In this document: positions 43,985-53,976 of the stretch, piece by piece | How positions within the stretch are numbered: the first letter of the stretch is position 1 | Layout: each line of letters begins with the position of its first letter | Assembly: GCA_025174535.1 (NCBI GenBank) | Contig: JALBUN010000048.1 | Span: 372,001 to 436,000 of the forward strand | Length of the DNA: 64,000 bases | Source of the DNA: Cantharellus purpuraceus | Taxonomy: Eukaryota; Basidiomycota; Agaricomycetes; Cantharellales; Hydnaceae | Direction of reading: 5' to 3' | Program-made: the position numbers and the translations under genes | Notes under the pieces: model-generated | Databases searched by the model: none | What the model saw: the letters and a program-made list of their open reading frames with translations, nothing else | What the model was told of the DNA's origin: nothing

Positions 43985-44330
43985 TTAAGCTCAACCTGAC
44001 AAAAAGTTGTTGGCAAAAGAAGAATCAATTGATTCTTCCTCATTATTGAATTTTCTAGTTAATACTAGAAAACCAGCTGTTGCTAGTGTACAGATGTATA
44101 CCAACCCCCCCAGTTGCTCATATAAGTGAGCAACTAGTAGACTAACTTAGTTAGCCTACAAAGATAGAAGAAAGAAAGGAGTCATCATAATGATAACTTG
44201 CAGTAGTGTTACGCACTAGGTCTGATTGGGGGTCAGAGATTGGGTTGGAGGTTGGGTCAGAGGTTTCGTCGGAGTCGGAGCACATCATGGGGGTCAGAAC
44301 AGACTTGGCTTCAGCTTATATGCTGCGCCC
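43985..44330. mobile_element. Composite retroelement fragment inserted in BTB spacer
   Basis: Comparison with copy 3 shows extra DNA between the AAGCTCAAC and GTACAGGAGG blocks. It has a segment starting TGTTGGCAAAAG (about 44011), rich in short palindromes (AGAATCAATTGATTCT; GTTGCTC...GAGCAAC), followed from about 44210 by a sequence starting TGTTACGCACTAGG shared with 17225-17350. Family unknown. Confidence 0.5.
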
Positions 44331-44781
44331 TCAGTGTACAGGAGGATGCTATTGAACTATATAATTCGACTGCCTCGAGCCCGCCTTGATCTGTGGCGCA
44401 CGATTCTGGCTCGAGTTGATTGCAGCGACCATTTCTGTCTTCCCTTCTTATCTCATCCACATGTGCGAGAGCCGTTGGAAGTCAGCTCGAGTTGACTCGA
44501 AGCAACGTGCCTGGATCCTGTCGTCACCGGCACTGAGATTTGTGCATCGCAGAGTCTTTCACACCCTCTCAGGGCCCTTTCCAGCGTCAATATCAGAACT
44601 ATCCATTCTAAACTATCGGAAGTCAGCTCGACTCGACTCAGCAACGTAGCGTGGCGTAGTCACAGTTCCTGGAGTATCAAACTCATGTTTGGATCACTGA
44701 AGGCTGGGACCATATGTACAGTACAAGATTGAGATGCGCATATGTTAGTAATGTCAAGGAGAACACAGAGTATTACATGTT

Positions 44782-45912
44782 TTACAGGTTGAAGTCCGTA
44801 TGAAGGTTGTTCACTATGTTACGAGTCACCTCGCGCATATGTGCCATGAATTCAGACTGACAAATCCAACACAGAATGTGGTGTCCCTCTTCCCGAGCAT
44901 TTGGCGACTTCGCCATTATTGGTTTGCGGTCGGAGAGTCGTGAGAGCTCCCGTAGTGGGTCCCGCGTAACTAGGGGTTGTAGTCTTCTTCTTGAGACAAC
45001 ATTATCCTCCCAGTGTTTTTTCAAAAGAGTGATACACGTGTACTTGGGATGTTTGTAATTTTTGCAGTTCCGCAGGTAGCGCGGTAGGCGAGGGCACCAA
45101 TGGCACTCTAGCTCTGGTGGACCCTTGCACAGCAATTCGGAAACCCGCTTTAGGACCGCACATTTTCCATCCTCGAGCCGCTTCTTGTCTGTTGGCGCAA
45201 GGGAGTCGATGTCAGAGAAACGCCCATTGTTGAAAGCGAGTTGATAGAAACAACTTGGTAGGATCTCGGGGATGTCACACTCGCGAGCGAGGAGGATTAC
45301 AGAAGTATGAGGTGTTGAGAATCTGAACGGACGAAAGCCATGGATCGCTCCTGACCGACTCGAAGGAGGGTAGCGCGCACGCAGCTGCTCAAGAATGCGC
45401 GCGCGAAGGATATTGCAGTCATATTTAGTGGCCAGACGCATAACTCCACATATGGCAGGAAAATTATCCGCACGCATTGTATCAAAGTTGAAAGACGAAC
45501 CATTGTAGAGTGCGGAGAGGAAATTGGTGAGATCTGTGGCGTCGTCAGGCATTCTCACAAGAACAAGGCCTTCCATCAGTTCCTCATCCGGGCCTCCGGA
45601 AGGAGCCCCTAACATGTCCTCGAATACAGTGCAGGAGCGGGAGAGTTGACTACGCTGCACCTTGAAGCACCTGTTACCAGCAGCCAGTACAATGTCGCCG
45701 TCTGGGAACCACAGTTTCTGATATTTGACTAGACCTGAGAATCGTTCGTGGTTGGGGCTGATCACCGTGGCCCTGGTGCTCCTGCGAAGTCGTTTGGGGG
45801 GGTTTCTGTCCACAAAATCGGATGATGACAGAAATGTCCGCTTTCGTTTTCTGCCACGAGTAAACCAAGTCAAGATTTGACAAGAAAATACAGGATAAAC
45901 ATACGGTGCCAT
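44782..45912 (-). CDS. BTB/POZ-domain protein, copy 3
   Basis: Preferred model: exon 1 45912-45905 (ATGGCACC), intron 45904-45851 (54 nt, GTATGT...CAG), exon 2 45850-44782; 358 residues. In this copy the intron is also open (codon 6 is TAT, where copies 1 and 2 have TAG), so an unspliced 376-residue reading is possible. BTB core and Cys-rich tail are as in copy 2 (CHWCPRLPRY, CWICQSEF). Compared with copy 2 there is a short deletion before the BTB domain (SGLVKYQKLWF). Apparently intact. Confidence 0.82.
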   Translation of the reverse strand: MAPYVYPVFSCQILTWFTRGRKRKRTFLSSSDFVDRNPPKRLRRSTRATVISPNHERFSGLVKYQKLWFPDGDIVLAAGNRCFKVQRSQLSRSCTVFEDMLGAPSGGPDEELMEGLVLVRMPDDATDLTNFLSALYNGSSFNFDTMRADNFPAICGVMRLATKYDCNILRARILEQLRARYPPSSRSGAIHGFRPFRFSTPHTSVILLARECDIPEILPSCFYQLAFNNGRFSDIDSLAPTDKKRLEDGKCAVLKRVSELLCKGPPELECHWCPRLPRYLRNCKNYKHPKYTCITLLKKHWEDNVVSRRRLQPLVTRDPLRELSRLSDRKPIMAKSPNAREEGHHILCWICQSEFMAHMREVTRNIVNNLHTDFNL

Positions 45913-45938
45913 AATATGTGTATGTTGCTAACGTGCGG

Positions 45939-46204
45939 CGCTACCTAAGGGCTTACAGTCTGAGCAGGACACAGTGGGGAGAGGAGGTACTGGGCAGAAG
46001 CTGCTGCTTCGGGCCAGGACCCTCATGCGTGAAATTTAGTGGGCCAGCGACTCCACCAATCAGGACGCAGGAAAATAAATAAAATAAAGGACAGATACGA
46101 AAGGGAGGTGGGATGAAGAGTTGGTCGGACCTCCGCTGCCCGAGGATGTGGCAGGAAGTAAGCGGATGGCGCTTATGCAAGCGTACCCTGACACCTCTTA
46201 GGCA
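45939..46204. mobile_element. MITE-like insertion upstream of BTB copy 3
   Basis: 266 bp, CGCTACCTAAGG...CTCTTAGGCA, flanked by GCGG at 45935-45938 and 46205-46208. Same insertion site as upstream of copy 2, so it was carried by the duplication. Confidence 0.55.
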
Positions 46205-48039
46205 GCGGGATTTGAGCTTAGTCAGTTCGTTCCTCACTTTAAGCTCAACAGGAAGAAGCTATTGAAAAGTCTCCTAAAATCTATCTGTCGTGCGTCAGTA
46301 GTGACGTTTGTGGTAAAATATGTAATCGCCTTGTCTTCTAAGTTTTATTTAAACACCCTCTGTGTCCCTGACTATAGTTCGACTGCCTCGAGCCCGCCTT
46401 GATCTGCGGTGCACGACTTCTGGCTCGAGTTGATTGCAACGACCATTTCTGTCTTCCCTTCCTACCTCATCCACATGCGCGAGGCGCTGTTCTGTTTAGA
46501 AATATCTCTGAATATCACCTAGGTCTTTCCTTACCTTGTGCATCCTTGTGATTAAAGGCGGATTGGTGAGGCACTACGACAGTGTTTTGGGCTTGATGGC
46601 GCCCCGGATGACAAAGGCTTGTGCTACAAGGGGGATATGTACAGGTAGGTCTATTATCTGCCTGACTGTAAACAACATTGTGTTCTCTGTCAAACAAAGG
46701 TCTCAGACGATCTCAAAGCTATCAACGAACAGTCGAATGTGCATGATCTTCCAAATGAACAGGGGCTATGATGCACACCATACTCCGTCAGAGGAGCTCT
46801 GAACTATGACTGGCAGCATTAATGCGTAGGAATGATATCTAAACACTACACCTCCTCTGGCCACAGTAATTTTGGAAGATCAAATTATGAGTCTACGGGA
46901 GTTAATTTAGGTCGAATATTTGGTGCTGTGGAGACCGAGAGAGCCTTCTACGTCCGGATACCTGGATCCTGTCGTAACCGGCAAATTCGTGCGTCACGGA
47001 GTCTCTTTCCCTGTTAGGGCCCTCTCTAGCGTCAATGTCATAAGAATTCTGAACTAGCGGAAGCACCAGAAACCGCAAAATGCTCCTCACTGTGCTGCTA
47101 TTGGCAGCGGATTATGGATTATGATATTATTATGAAACGAATTCAAGCCTCAGAACGGCCACGCCCCACCCTGAAAAAGACAAAGGTGACAACCCCAAAC
47201 CCAAGGTCCGGTGCACGGTACTCGAGGATGAAGACGGGTAACGATGATCATGCGCTGGTGTGGACGTTTGAAATGACATAACCTGATCTACGTGATATCC
47301 CCACCCACGCGCACGTATCGACTGATCCTAGTACATCTGGGCGTATGCTAGATACCTGATATGTAGCCGCAAACACCCTGCAGAATTCTCTGCCCTGTTC
47401 GCTTGCCAAATGTTTTCAGGAACTCCTATATACCTTGCGATCCATGACTGCGGACTTTTGCTATCAGCTTGAACCTACCCAGCCTTACGCCACCGGGTTA
47501 CACTCGGAGATGCGCGCTGAAGAAGGTGGCACAGTTGATGTAGAGCCCCTGATGCATGACCGGAACGTTACGCCTCTTCGGCAGTACGCTAATTACACAG
47601 GCACACTGCGTGTCCATCAAAGCACCCCACGCGCCATTACATCACTTGTATTCTTTTCCCATACTTGCCAGCAAGTACCGACCTGGAGAGTAATATAAAC
47701 CACTCTGTAAAGTGAAGAGGCGCGTAGTGCTAACCGCAGCACGTGTCTCCATGTAACTACTGTATTTCATGGTTCAAATATGGTATCCCCTCAATGCTCA
47801 AATGTGTCAGTCCAACCGGAGCTATGATTTGTTCCCCTCCGCCTGACTTTTCTTCGTGGAGCGTCAGTCAAACCGCACAAGCTCGATGAGCCGATGTTCA
47901 ATAAATTTTTGTCCAGAGCAAGTGCCTGAGCCATCGTCCATACCGGGGACCTCATACCAGGGCACCACGAGAGTACAGTGTACATGTGAGGTGTGAGACG
48001 GACGCGGATCGGATCGGATGATCTGATGGTAATGTGATT
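46205..48039. other. End of BTB duplication and gene-poor spacer
   Basis: 46205-47060 repeats the copy 1 spacer. 47060-48039 shows only weak frames, including one at 47435-47698, without recognisable features. Confidence 0.45.
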
Positions 48040-48921
48040 CTATAACACACCGGCACCCATGCCTTTTTGGAAAAAGATCGCCCCGTTGTCAGTTAGACGG
48101 TACTGCACGCTTGCTTTTCTGCCGCCGGTGTGCACGCCGTGGGGGATGTGGTTGTCTGAGGGGGAGGGCAAGGAAGGAGAGGAAAGACCTGCGGGCCCGA
48201 TGTGGAGTGCAATGTCGCCGCTGACGGCGCCGCTGCGCCCGCTGGCGAGGGGGCAGACTTCGATGTGTGTGTGGGCAGTGGTGAGGAGGGTGTGGAGGAG
48301 GGGGTCGGCGTCAAAGGGTGAGGAGGAGGAGGAGGATGGTGGGGACGCGTGGGCGCGGAGGAGGAGGGGGATGTGAAGGCGGTGGCAGAGGGCGCGGAGG
48401 GCGCGGATGAAGTGGGAGAGGGCAGCGTGGGGAATGCCGATGAGGGCGGGGAGGGTCATGTCGTCGATGATGACGAGGCTGGTGTCGTGGGTGTGGGCGC
48501 GTAGGGCGTGGGCGATGGTGGTGTAGAGGGGTGTGAGGGTGGGCGGACGACTGCTGTGGAAGAGCGGAGGACATTTGATGTATCCGCGCTGCGTCGTCTG
48601 TGGGTCATCGGCGGCGGCGGCGGCGGCGGTGGACGCGGAGATTGAAAGGGCATCGATGTAGGTGAGAGACCCCGTATTGAGATGGTGCGTCAGGTTGACA
48701 TTGGACCTGGACGCGATGGCGCGCCAGTGCGCGTATTCGGATGCCAATGAGACGAGGAGCACGTGAGCCTGCGTCTGGGACGCGTGTGGCTTGAGATGGA
48801 GCGCCAGAGCGCGGTGAAGAATAAAGTCGGCAGGCGCGGAGAGTTGGTCTGTGATGAGGAGCAGATGCCCTTTTGGTGCAGCACTCCGCAGACCTGGTAC
48901 AATTGACGTGGTCGAAATCAT
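48040..48921 (-). CDS. ELP6: Elongator complex subunit 6 homologue
   Basis: One exon of 293 residues from ATG 48921; ATG 48960 would add 13 residues but overlaps the divergent gene start. The sequence fits Elp6: HLLLITDQLSAPADFILHR, VLLVSLASEYAHWRAIASRS, LTYIDALS, VIIDDMTLPALIGIP. Elp6 is a RecA-like, Walker-less subunit of the Elp4-5-6 ring, which helps Elongator modify wobble uridines of tRNAs. A Ser/Ala/Pro-rich loop (SPPSSSSSSPF) sits near residue 210. The GC-rich coding strand makes many antisense frames open, which I ignore. Confidence 0.8.
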   Translation of the reverse strand: MISTTSIVPGLRSAAPKGHLLLITDQLSAPADFILHRALALHLKPHASQTQAHVLLVSLASEYAHWRAIASRSNVNLTHHLNTGSLTYIDALSISASTAAAAAADDPQTTQRGYIKCPPLFHSSRPPTLTPLYTTIAHALRAHTHDTSLVIIDDMTLPALIGIPHAALSHFIRALRALCHRLHIPLLLRAHASPPSSSSSSPFDADPLLHTLLTTAHTHIEVCPLASGRSGAVSGDIALHIGPAGLSSPSLPSPSDNHIPHGVHTGGRKASVQYRLTDNGAIFFQKGMGAGVL

Positions 48922-48953
48922 CTTGACGCTGTGCGCCGTGTTGTCGGCACTGA

Positions 48954-49292
48954 ATGACACGTTTGCCAGCCGCCCCTGGTCTCGTATTCCACGTGCAGGG
49001 TCGCCCTCGCTACATTAGGACGTCGGATAAGGTCACTCGGTTATCCCTTGACGCAGATGATCCATCTCGTGAGGAATCTGGCTCTCAGCCCATAATACGC
49101 GCTGTTGCCTCTCCGTCGTTGGCGAGTGTTTATGTTGACGACTACCCAGATGATACAGGACCGTCTGTGGAAGCATCGGAAGGGGATGATCCGTTCGCGG
49201 ACGAGGATGGATTTGACGACATCCCCGTAGAAAAGGTTGAAAGGCAAACTGTCCAGAAGCACCGCATGTTTAACTCCGTCCTGGTCTGTTGA
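48954..49292 (+). CDS. Small acidic hypothetical protein
   Basis: A 112-codon frame from ATG 48954, head-to-head with ELP6. It is acidic near the C-terminus (EGDDPFADEDGFDDIPVEKV) and has no recognised domain. It may continue through an intron after about 49280. The shared spacer is tiny, suggesting a bidirectional promoter or a mis-chosen start. Confidence 0.35.
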   Translation: MTRLPAAPGLVFHVQGRPRYIRTSDKVTRLSLDADDPSREESGSQPIIRAVASPSLASVYVDDYPDDTGPSVEASEGDDPFADEDGFDDIPVEKVERQTVQKHRMFNSVLVC

Positions 49293-49681
49293 TGGCCTGG
49301 TTTTGCTGGCCCCCCGGACCCTAAATGTACTGCGCGTGGGCGATCTGCACATGCGTCATCGCCGGCCCTTCCCGACTCTCCGCGGTATATCAAGTTTCAA
49401 CTCCTACTGCTTATAGTAACGAGCGGGTGACAACATCTTCCATATTCGCCCACAGGCAGTGCCATCTACGCCCTTTCAGTTATCCTTACCATTGTTTGGC
49501 GCTCACTTAGTTACGAAGGAACAGCTGAACGTTAGAAGCATGCGGGAGCAAAATATATGCGCCGTGAACCCACCATGTCGCTACAAAACACAGAACGGGG
49601 GTCCTCTATACATACCCCTCACAGTAGCAAATTCTTCACTCCATTGCACCATTGTTACATCCAGCACATCGTCAATAACCC

Positions 49682-49801
49682 ATGCCCTACATTAATTCGC
49701 ACGACAACTCTACGGCTCAGCTCCCTCTCACAGACCTCATTAGTCTTGCTGTCTTTCTCATATCCCGTCAGTGCTCTTCATCCGACTTGCAACTTTTATA
49801 A
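49682..49801 (+). CDS. Small hydrophobic ORF in duplicated segment, copy 1
   Basis: A 39-codon frame from ATG 76 bp after a TATA-like box: MPYINSHDNS... with a hydrophobic core LPLTDLISLAVFLISRQ. The second copy (51891-52013) differs by one in-frame codon plus mostly silent or single-residue changes. This favours translation. It could also be the first exon of a longer gene. Confidence 0.4.
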   Translation: MPYINSHDNSTAQLPLTDLISLAVFLISRQCSSSDLQLL

Positions 49802-49917
49802 TGCAGTTCTGACGGGAGCATCTAAACGTGAACAGTCCTAAGGCCGCTCTCGTCGGACATGTGTGGGTCACCGTACTCAGTAGCGGGAGTCACTCGTCGT
49901 CCGAGTCGTCAACTGCC

Positions 49918-50142
49918 ATGAGGAACGTGCTGCAGCACGTGAGCGACGCCTTCAGACGTCTCGTTTCGCAGGGCTGCGCACTCCTCGCACGGGCCTTTGG
50001 GACTTTGCCTGCCATGGAGAACCTGCCACAGCATGCAGGCGACGTGAGGCCTTCGGTGGGCCTCTTGGAACGCCTGACTACCCCAGGGGGTGTGCTCCTC
50101 ACGCAGGTCATTGAGCGTTTCACTGCATCGGTGAATGACTGA
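49918..50142 (+). CDS. Hypothetical ORF in duplicated segment, copy 1
   Basis: The frame is open from upstream, but the first ATG is at 49918 (MRNVLQHVSDAFRRLVSQGC). It ends ...FTASVND. In copy 2 the frame reaches an earlier ATG (52053). No indels separate the copies over the shared part. The antisense strand is equally open, so coding is uncertain. Confidence 0.3.
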   Translation: MRNVLQHVSDAFRRLVSQGCALLARAFGTLPAMENLPQHAGDVRPSVGLLERLTTPGGVLLTQVIERFTASVND

Positions 50143-50300
50143 TAATCGTAACATACATTTCACCGTGTACACCCCGCCTTCTTTCCTTTCAAGTGAAAAC
50201 ATGTACTCCTGTTTGCCGTGTACTTTCGGACGATATATCACATAGTTATATACACGTTGGAGATCTCGAGAACAATCATCACATACTTGAAGAGCGTCTC

Positions 50301-51823
50301 GGCGAATCCAATCGTTCAAGTGTTGCAGGGGCAGTTGAGCATTCAAATATATTGGGTATTAAGTAAATAATGTGTATGATCATCACTTTCACCCTCATCA
50401 GAGGCAGTTTTAGTGCCCGTGGAAAATAATGATAACCCCTCCCCATGATAGACGGTTATATTCATAATGGGGATTTAGTCCAGGACGTCAGCTTGTCATT
50501 CATCCGCGGCCCAATGGCTTGGTAAAGTCATTGGCGCACAAGGGAACTGACAACCGGTTATTCTTGGCACCGCATCCCTCCTCCCATTGGTTTCCATTAC
50601 CAAAGCCATTAAACAGCTCTAGATTGAGTGAAAAGCACAGAACAACGTGACAGGCTTAAACCTCAAGGCCTCACTGCCTGAGAGTGGGACGTAATGCTAG
50701 CATCTGCTTTATCCTTGATCTTGTCTCCTACCACCACGTCAGGCAGCCCTTGACGCATTCAAAACCTGCCTGCTTCAGCTACGTTCGGAACCCTGTAATT
50801 ACTATTGCTTCCCTTCTATTTTGATCCTCGTGACTTCTATCCGCAGAGGCCGGACCCATGCTCGGTACATAACCTAATGATCTGCTCCCCACCCCTCATC
50901 CGGGTCTCTGAGATACACTCTGATACAACAAGTTGAAACTCCCACCGCTTACATTGTGGAACGGCCATTTCCGGAACTTACCGCCAGCGCTTCTCGTGCC
51001 ATCCCGCTGCTAATCATACATGAGGACGAAAACTAAATTGGTACAGACTAGTGCAGGGATGTAACGCGATTCTTGTGGGAACAATATTGTTTGTCATGCA
51101 GCTATAATATATCCCCCTAACCCTCCCCGATATCCTCACAACGATATTCTTCACGAGAGAGAAGCACCGGCAGCAATGTTTTCCGGGTAGGTGAGCCACC
51201 GCTCTGCCTTCCTTCTCACACACTGGCGCATATTATTCCATCACAGATTATGCCCGTTGGGATCGGCCGAGCTCGCATCGCCTCGCCCAGGACATGATGG
51301 AAGAGGATGGGGCGGGGTTTCAATGTGTTTAGAAGCACTCCTGTGTCCATGTGTCGCTACCGAACCGGTCAAAACTCATTATTGACGATTCGACAGTCGA
51401 TTCGAATATGGAAATCTGGCGGGTCAGTAGGGTCAGTTGGGCAATGCTCAATGCTCAATTTGGCAACTCACAGATCATTTTGGTAGCAACAGGTACCCTT
51501 CCAGGTGAACACTTTTTTTTGCTCCTCTTCCAAGTCTGCTACCACCCACGCGGGGCGAACGTGCCCATTCCACCCACTTCAAGGCCTACTACTGGAAATA
51601 TGAAACCATATACCATCTTGGGCTTCTAGAATGCAATGAGAAGGCGGCTTTTGATGCAGGGACAATAGATAGAATTTTTTTATATGTCTAAAAGCGCTCA
51701 TCCGCCCCGCACCGTTGGATCACCTCAAAGACTGTTAATGTCGGAGGTTTAAATATATGCTCTCAAGATCCAAGCTATGATTTCGAAATCACCACAAAAT
51801 CGACCGAAGACCTTCTCCCTATA
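50301..51823. other. Spacer between duplicate copies
   Basis: About 1.5 kb without a supported gene; only short frames. Confidence 0.45.
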
Positions 51824-51890
51824 TATACCCTTCACAGTAGCAATTCTTCACTCCATTGCACCATTGTTACATCCAGCACATCAATAACCC

Positions 51891-52013
51891 ATGCCCTACA
51901 TTAATTCACACGACATCTCTACGGCTCAGCAGCTCCCTCTCACAGACCTCATCAGTCTTGCTGTCTTTCTCATATCCCGTCAGTGCTCTTCATCCGACTT
52001 GCAACTTTTATAA
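51891..52013 (+). CDS. Small hydrophobic ORF in duplicated segment, copy 2
   Basis: A 40-codon frame, MPYINSHDIS..., equal to 49682-49801 with one extra Gln codon. Same TATA-to-ATG spacing (about 68 bp). Confidence 0.4.
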   Translation: MPYINSHDISTAQQLPLTDLISLAVFLISRQCSSSDLQLL

Positions 52014-52052
52014 TGCAGTTCTGACGGGAGCATCTAAACGTGAACAGTCCTC

Positions 52053-52355
52053 ATGGCCGCTCTCGTCAGACATGTGTGGGTCACCGTACTCAGTAGCGGG
52101 AGTCACTCGTCGTCCGAGTCGTCAACTGCCATGAGGAACGTGCTGCAGCACGTGAGCGACGCCTTCAGACGTCTTGTTTCGCAGGGCTGCGCACTCCTCG
52201 CACGGGCCTTTGGGACTTCGCCTGGAATGGAGAACCTGCCACAGCATGCAGGCGACGTGAGGCCTTCGGTGGGCCTCTTGGAACACCTCACTACCCAAGG
52301 GGGTGTGCTCCTCACGCAGGTCATTGAGAGTTTCACTGCATCGGTGAATGACTGA
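52053..52355 (+). CDS. Hypothetical ORF in duplicated segment, copy 2
   Basis: A 100-codon frame from ATG 52053 (MAALVRHVWVTVLSSG). Rich in Ser and Val with no recognised domain. A minus-strand frame (52601-52122) is open over the same bases. Confidence 0.3.
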   Translation: MAALVRHVWVTVLSSGSHSSSESSTAMRNVLQHVSDAFRRLVSQGCALLARAFGTSPGMENLPQHAGDVRPSVGLLEHLTTQGGVLLTQVIESFTASVND

Positions 52356-52805
52356 TAAGCGTGACATACATTTCACCGTATAATCCCAGCCCTGTTTCCT
52401 GTCAAGTGAAAACATGTACTCCTGTTTGCCGTGTACTTTCGGACGATGTATTACAGTTATATACACGTTAGAGATCTCGAGAACAACCATCACATACTTG
52501 AAGATCTTCTCGGTGTTATTGCAGAGACATTTGAGGACATAGCCTCTTTGTGCAAAAAGACTGCGCAGGTCTATCATAAATAAAAGCCGCAATCCGGTCA
52601 TTTACAGGCGGCAAGTACGGCAATTTGCGGCGTGCGCCGGGTTGTCGGTGCTGTGCGCTGCCGCCCTGCATATGCCGACGTTCTCCATTTTGCAGGCACG
52701 ATACCTGCCACAGCCCTTGTGTCTCATTTCAGAGCATACTTGTAAGTGAGCCGTCACCTTATAAAAAATGGTTTTCTTACGGTATGAGAAGAGGCGGTAC
52801 TCGGG

Positions 52806-53976
52806 ATGGATGGTGACTTGGAGCCTCGCGCCTCGCTCGAGCTCACGCATATTCTCTGTGCGTAGAGCTACCTACCATTGTTAATTGTCAATGTCATACC
52901 ATTGAGTGATGTATCTTAGATGATCCCACATCGCTCGTATCGCTCGGGATGGCACTAATCTCACTCAGTCCTATCCTCCTCATGGTGCGTCAAATGTTAT
53001 ATATATTTATACATGGATCGGGACGTCCAGCTCTGACTTTGAGGTTGGGGCCAGTCAGCGTATGCTGCGCTGGTGGTGCAGACGCGGGAAGTGTTGCTTA
53101 TCAACATGTGGGCGGGACAATTGGCGTGCGAAGGCGTGAGTTGGCTGTTAAAGCGTGCCGTGAAGCAGGACAGACCCGTGGGTGCGTGTCGCCCCACTCT
53201 TCCTTATCGTACCCATGCTCTACGACATATACCTCAGTTATATCATCATTTGATGTGCTGAGCGGCGTTGATCGCTGACCGCTGACTCGGATGCACCATT
53301 ATAGAAAGTATCGGAAACGGTTATGGCTTTCCCTCCTCCCATAGCCAGTGGATGGGCTATTTTGCGTCTTTCCTCATGATGCACCTATACTTCCGCCATC
53401 GCTTCGCCAGCACGGGCTCCGTGGCGGTGGATCGCACGTGGAGGGGCGTTGTGTATCTCGGGTTGGCGGCGTGGACGGGGTTGGTGTGTTATTCGAGGTG
53501 ACTACAACTTCCTGCAGAGGAAACTTTGTACCTATGTTCATCGTAGTTACATAGACAGCAATTCCAGTTGCCATTGCATCTTAAGATGTAATGGCAACTG
53601 GAATTGCTGTCTGCGTAATTACGATGGAAAAGGTACAAAACGTGTGCCCAGATTGTTTTGATGTGGGATCGTTAATGTTGCGGGTGGAAATAGGTATTAT
53701 CTCCTCTACCACACCCCGCTTCAAGTGCTTTCCGGCCTAGGGATCGGGCTCCTCTTCGGCTGCGGGACATATGCGGTGATTGAGCTCGTGCCGGCTTGGT
53801 ATCCCGGGACGGTGCTGGGGCGGGTGAGGACGTGGGTGGTGGGGTGCTGGCTAGGACGGTGGGTGCGTGTGAGGGATGGGTGGGCGGTGTGGGCGGATGG
53901 AGGGCGGGAGGAGGAGTGGGGGCGGTGGTGGGTGGAGTGGGAGAAGCGGGATGGGCGAAAGAGCAAGACACTGTGA
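52806..53976 (+). CDS. CAX4: Dolichyl-diphosphatase homologue (PAP2 superfamily)
   Basis: Model: exons 52806-52857, 52920-52984, 53055-53181, 53305-53497 and 53694-53976; introns 62, 70, 123 and 196 nt, all GT-AG; 239 residues. PAP2 motifs: KRAVKQDRP (C1), PSSHSQ (C2) and SRYYLLYHTPLQ (C3, with the His). The start MDGDLEPRASLELTHILY and hydrophobic SLSPILLM fit the CWH8/CAX4/DOLPP1 family. The enzyme removes one phosphate from dolichyl diphosphate on the lumenal ER side, recycling the carrier for N-glycosylation. The tail is Trp/Arg-rich. The unusually long last intron carries a hairpin MITE. Confidence 0.85.
53525..53640. mobile_element. Hairpin MITE inside intron 4 of the dolichyl-diphosphatase gene
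   Basis: The core 53554-53611 is a palindrome with one mismatch in 29 bp per arm (GACAGCAATTCCAGTTGCC... and its complement). Weaker pairing extends to TTTGTACC and GGTACAAA at the ends. It makes this intron about three times the usual length. Confidence 0.75.

Larger units (their letters stand above)
49608..50300 (+). repeat. Duplicated 0.7 kb segment, copy 1
   Basis: Starts with a TATA-like TATACATACCC and matches 51824-52515 almost throughout, in the same orientation, 2.2 kb apart. Both strands are open over 49860-50140 in both copies. Confidence 0.85.
51824..52515 (+). repeat. Duplicated 0.7 kb segment, copy 2
   Basis: Matches 49608-50300, starting with TATATATACCC. Ends near CATACTTGAAG before unrelated sequence. 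Confidence 0.85.

Noticed and set aside
48059..48700. Long open frames antisense to, and out of frame with, ELP6
   Set aside because: High GC and third-position bias of the real gene open the other frames; their proteins are low-complexity Pro/His/Arg.
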